Below are positions 60,172 through 64,000 of a DNA stretch of 64,000 nt, one piece after another. Below the pieces are notes generated by a model. It made no database searches and was not told the origin of the DNA. It worked only from the letters and a program-made list of their open reading frames with translations. A program made the position numbers and the translations under genes. Every line of letters starts with the position of its first letter. Within the stretch, counting starts at the first letter, position 1. The stretch covers positions 3,322,710 through 3,386,709 of the forward strand of contig NW_003101681.1 in assembly GCF_000003855.2 (NCBI RefSeq), written 5' to 3'. This stretch comes from Blastomyces gilchristii SLH14081 (taxonomy: Eukaryota; Ascomycota; Eurotiomycetes; Onygenales; Ajellomycetaceae).

Positions 60172-63100
60172 ATTATTATTATTATTATTATTCTTCAATT
60201 ATAGATGTATGCAGTCAGAGACTATGACATCTACCTGAGAACTTTTAGTTCTCAGGGTTTTTCCTATATCTGTAAAGTTAACTATTATACATTCATCAAT
60301 TTCAGATATGCAAAATCAGAAAATTCCAGCCCAGAATACAAAAACTGTTTACAAATTGCAGTGTTTTAACATCTTCTGATACTTTGAAACCATTTGACAA
60401 TATCATGACAAAGGAAAAGAGAACACAGTCTTAAAGATAGACACATTAAATAGATAGACAGAAAGAAATTGAAAGAAAAAGATAAAGTAAAGAAAGACTG
60501 TAACAAAACAAATTATTAAAAGATAGTATATAGCTGTTTTAACAGACTATATCTGATTGATTTCCTCCTCTTCATATTCAGATAATTCTGAATTTAGCCA
60601 TTTTCTTGTAGCTGCTTGAGTTTCTGATAGAAAGTCTATTAAATATTTAATTCCTGTCTCAGTTGAGAATAAGAATCTCATATTTAATTGATTTAGATCA
60701 TACTTCTCTTTCAATCTGACTCTCAGACTATTGTATAATGCACAGTGTATTACAATATGCTCAGGATTCTCATTTGCATTGCAGAATGAGCATTCTATTG
60801 AGTCAAATCTATCATCAAATCTTTGTATATAAGATTTGAAATAGCCATGTCCTAGTTTCAGCTGTATTATAGATGAGAATATTTTCTTTTTACATTTAAT
60901 TGAACAAGATTTCCACTTGGGTTTTGTTTCAAATCTTGAATAATGTATACTCTTCTTTTGTTTCTTAAGCTTTCATTCCACTTATCTAAACAAGATTCTT
61001 TTATTTTTCTCTTTATAAAAGACCAGAACACAACTTTTTGAATAGATCTGCTTAATTCTGCACCCTTTTTTGCAGCTGAATCAGCCAATTCATTGCCATG
61101 AATATTCATATGAGCAGGAACCCAGTGTAAATGAATTATCAGCTTTAATGTTCTTCTCTTTTGAATTTTCAAAACAGAGTTTAAGATCAGTTCAAGATTC
61201 ATTTGATCATTATGAATCTGACTATTCTAAGTCTTTTAAAGCAGCTTGACTATCAGAGAATATCCATCCTCTTCAAACTATTTCCTCTTTATAAGATTTT
61301 ATTTCTATGAGTTTGAAAGCTTTCACTATTGCAAAATAGTTCAGCATCAAAAGACTTCAGATTCACAGGCTAGATTTCCAGAAAATGTGAGATAAAATTG
61401 ATATTATCTTCAGTATAAGCAATGTCTGCATCTAATCTATTCAGATTCTCATTCTTTGAGCCATCTGAATAAATCAGAATAGAGTCTTTTATATTGATTG
61501 TAGAAATTCTCTTCAAATACTGTTCATATTCTTTCTCTTTTGATAGTTCACTTATTTGTAAGTCTATAAGAGATTCAAGCTTTTCTCTTCAGAGAGATAA
61601 CTTCTCATGATCCACTTTTTCAACATTTAAAGAAGAAAATTGATTTTTAATCAGAGAGCATAGTCTGTAAAGTTGAGAAGACATTTTCTTTGAAGAATCA
61701 TTTTCATTCCAATCAAGAAATCTATTCCAATCCAGTTCATTTCCAGAGTTAATTGATGGAAATGAAGACAAGACTCTTTCTCTGATTATATGATTTGAGC
61801 TCATCTTTATAACTCTCAGAGCATAGTTCATACAGGCCTTTTCAAATCTAATAGCAGGAGGAGGAATTGAAGCTTCAATTTTCATTGCTTTAATAGGAGA
61901 TGATTTGAATGCTCTCAGAATTCTTCTCAAGGCTCTGTTTTACAGACTTTGAAAGAGTTCAGTGAAATTCCCTTGATTATTCCATCAAACTTGAACTCTA
62001 TAATCAGCTACTGATGTAATACAGGCTATATATAACTGTCTCATAGCCTGGAAGAATAGACCTCTCTCTGTATTTGATAATCTGATTATGTTATTCAATA
62101 GCCTTTCTGCCTTGACAGTTCTTTGTTGAATATGATATTTAAAGTTCAACTTGGAGTTTAATCATACTTCTAATCATTTGACATTTACACTGGGTTTAAT
62201 CTCTCTATTTAAAAGAGATAGAGACACTTCTTTCTCATTGAATCTAGAAAAGAAATGAATTAACTCAGTTTTATTCATATCAAATTGAATTTGATTGATA
62301 TCTGCTCTAACAAAGATTTCCTTTGCAGCTTCTTCAATCACTTTCAAATTCTCTTTGATAGTTTTTGAGCGGTAGACTAGACCAATATCATTCACATAAC
62401 TCAGAGATCTCACTATTCTCATATTTCTATTCTTGAATAGATATGCAGTGTATATTGCAAATAAAATGAGTGAGATTGAAGATTCTTGTGATACTTCTAT
62501 TTTTATCTCAGTCTTGTCTTATTTCATTCCATCAAAGAAAAGTTGTATAATTCTTTTAGATATAAAACAGTTAACTCATTTTATTAGAGAAAGTGGCAGT
62601 TTTAACATCTTCAATGTCTGAATTAGCTTTGACTTTGAAACATGATCAAATGCTTCTTTTATATCAATAAAAACTGCAGTTGAGACCAGACCTTCATGCT
62701 TTGCTATTTGAATATTATGAATAACTGAGAGAACAGTGTCAATTGCAGAACACTGTTTTCTACTCCTCATTTATTCACTGAATAAAAGAGAATTACTGAC
62801 AGAGCTTATAAAAGATAGTTGAGTAGCTATTATCTTTTCTAAAACCTTTTCTAGACAGTTCAATAGAGATATTACTCTATATGACTTAAGAATTGAAGTT
62901 TTTCTATTAGGCTTTGCAAGAATCACTCCAGTGGCTTCTCTTCAGCATTCAGAATGATATTCATTTTTCAAGAGATTGAAAAAGAGCTCAAAATATTCAT
63001 TCTTTAAGTAGGAGTATGTATTTTGAATAATCAAGTGATTAATTGAATCAGGCCCTGCAGCAGTCTTAACTGAACTTGAGAAAATAGCTGACTCTAATTC

Positions 63101-64000
63101 ATCTTGAGTAAGATCAGACCATTCCCAGTCATTTTCATCAATATAGTTAAGAAGTGATATATTCTCTTCCTCTGAATCTGAATCTGATGAGTATTGAAAG
63201 AGAGTTCTCATAAAAGCTTGACATTTTTCCTCAAAAGAGTTTGCTGTATATGATTCATTCTGAAACTCATATTCTAAGGTTGAAAGTTTTGCTACACTTC
63301 TTGTTTTAGTATAGTTAAAAGCTTTAAAAACTTCCTTCTCTTATACTTCTTCAAGAAATTTATTCCAGCAGTCTGTTTTAGCTCTTTTAATATCTGAAAA
63401 ATATTCATTTCTGACAGCTTTGAACTCTTCATCAGATATTACATCATTCTTCCAATCTCTTCTAGCAGTAGCTAATTCTTTCCTTTTAAATGAGATATTC
63501 TCATTCCACCAAGGTTTTGAATACTCAGAAGATTTTCTCTTTGAAATATTATCTCTAACACTTGTTAGAATAATAGATGTAATAAGCTTCACTCTATTCT
63601 CAAGCATTTCATTTGAGATATCTTGATCAGAATTCCAATATAGCTCATTCTGTCTTTCAGATTTTAACAGTTTTATGCTTTCTTCAACTGCTTTCCAATC
63701 AGCTTTTTCAAAGTTAAACTGATTAGAGAGAACAGAATTTTCACTCATTTGTTTTTCACTCAGTTCAATCTCAAATTGAATAATCTCATGATCTGATCCT
63801 GATGTCTCATTTGAATCAATAAACCAGTTTACAAGTCTTCTTTTCATTAGATTTTGTGACATGAAGATTAGATCTATAATAGATTTCTGTTTCATACCTT
63901 TTCTAAAGAATGTTTGTTGATCAGACTTATTAATCAAATCTATTACATGCTCAAAGATTCATTCAACTAGATTATCAGCTCTCACTGCTCTCTTGCATTC
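60172..64000 (-). mobile_element. Youngest Tad1-like LINE, 3' part
   Basis: The tail (TTA)n on the left, at about 60172-60191, is followed by the conserved hairpin (60234-60256) and 3' UTR to about 60554. It is inserted in Gypsy-1 copy C. The right end lies outside the window, so the length is unknown. It has the longest open frames of all LINE copies here, and several intact Trp codons. Confidence 0.88.
60555..64000 (-). pseudogene. LINE ORF2: endonuclease C-terminus, RT, RNase H (least degraded copy)
   Basis: The best open stretch, 63341-63937, is the C-terminal part of the endonuclease and the linker to RT (MINKSDQQTFFRKGMKQKSI, then SGSDHEIIQFEI with the S-D-H motif, then PWWNENISFKRKELA). 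RT follows with NEFDLTQDELESAI-type linker near 63100 and AVFIDIKEAFDHVS at 62576-62770. RNase H at 60867-61202 has HWVPAHMNIHGNELADSAAK. The C-terminal KWLNSE-type end is near 60600. Some Trp codons are TGG, others TGA, so RIP is incomplete. Still not functional because of stops. Confidence 0.88.

Overview
The window reads as a transposon graveyard from a filamentous ascomycete (Pezizomycotina-like). No intact host gene was recognised. Almost every base belongs to a retrotransposon or DNA transposon copy, and almost every coding frame is broken in the way repeat-induced point mutation (RIP) breaks genes: C-to-T changes on either strand, Trp TGG to TGA/TAG, Gln CAA/CAG to TAA/TAG, catalytic Asp GAT to Asn AAT, and strong A+T enrichment. 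Low-copy segments (24.34-25.09 kb, 13.6-14.2 kb, 58.58-59.08 kb) keep a much higher G+C. The species cannot be named from the sequence.

Families seen: (1) Gypsy-1, a chromodomain LTR retrotransposon with 258-bp LTRs (TGTAAGAA...TTCTTACA) and an extra Cys-containing region after pol: copies A 25735-32981 (-), B 48203-55548 (-), C 42036 to about 60171 (+, interrupted). (2) Gypsy-2, a second chromovirus with 270-330-bp LTRs: copy 1 at 1-2388 (+), copy 2 at 3282-18722 (-, interrupted), copy 3 at 18723-40996 (-, interrupted), plus a solo LTR at 41293-41588. (3) A Ty1/copia element at 25110-38324 (-) with 271-bp LTRs and a half-tRNA-iMet primer site. (4) A Tad1-like LINE (ORF1 with CCHC knuckles; ORF2 with APE endonuclease, RT, RNase H; (TAA)n tail; conserved 3' hairpin): 2389-3281, 6620-16404, 25086-40946, 41197-42035, 60172-64000. 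(5) A large hAT DNA transposon at 43497-56640 and a 505-bp non-autonomous relative at 58580-59084, both with 8-bp target duplications.

Layout as nested layers. Left: Gypsy-2 copy 1 and copy 2 flank or interrupt a LINE fragment; copy 2 is split by a 9.8-kb compound LINE insertion (19-bp target duplication), and its 5' LTR is split by Gypsy-2 copy 3. Centre: the 5' LTR of copy 3 is split by a 16.6-kb unit with a 14-bp target duplication. That unit is a tRNA-like domain, then about 670 bp of consecutive hairpins, then a 5'-truncated LINE; the LINE is split by the copia element (TSD aattc), which is split by Gypsy-1 copy A (TSD gtttg). Right: after a 200-N gap, a LINE fragment carries a solo LTR and is split by Gypsy-1 copy C; copy C is split by the hAT element (itself split by Gypsy-1 copy B, TSD gagaa), by the small hAT relative, and finally by a younger LINE that runs off the window.

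The most notable object is the tRNA-headed hairpin array at 24337-25085. It is not RIP-mutated, begins exactly at the first base of a tRNA-like acceptor stem, and sits at the 5' end of a LINE insertion. This is what is expected if LINE reverse transcriptase switched templates onto a structured non-coding RNA that I do not recognise.
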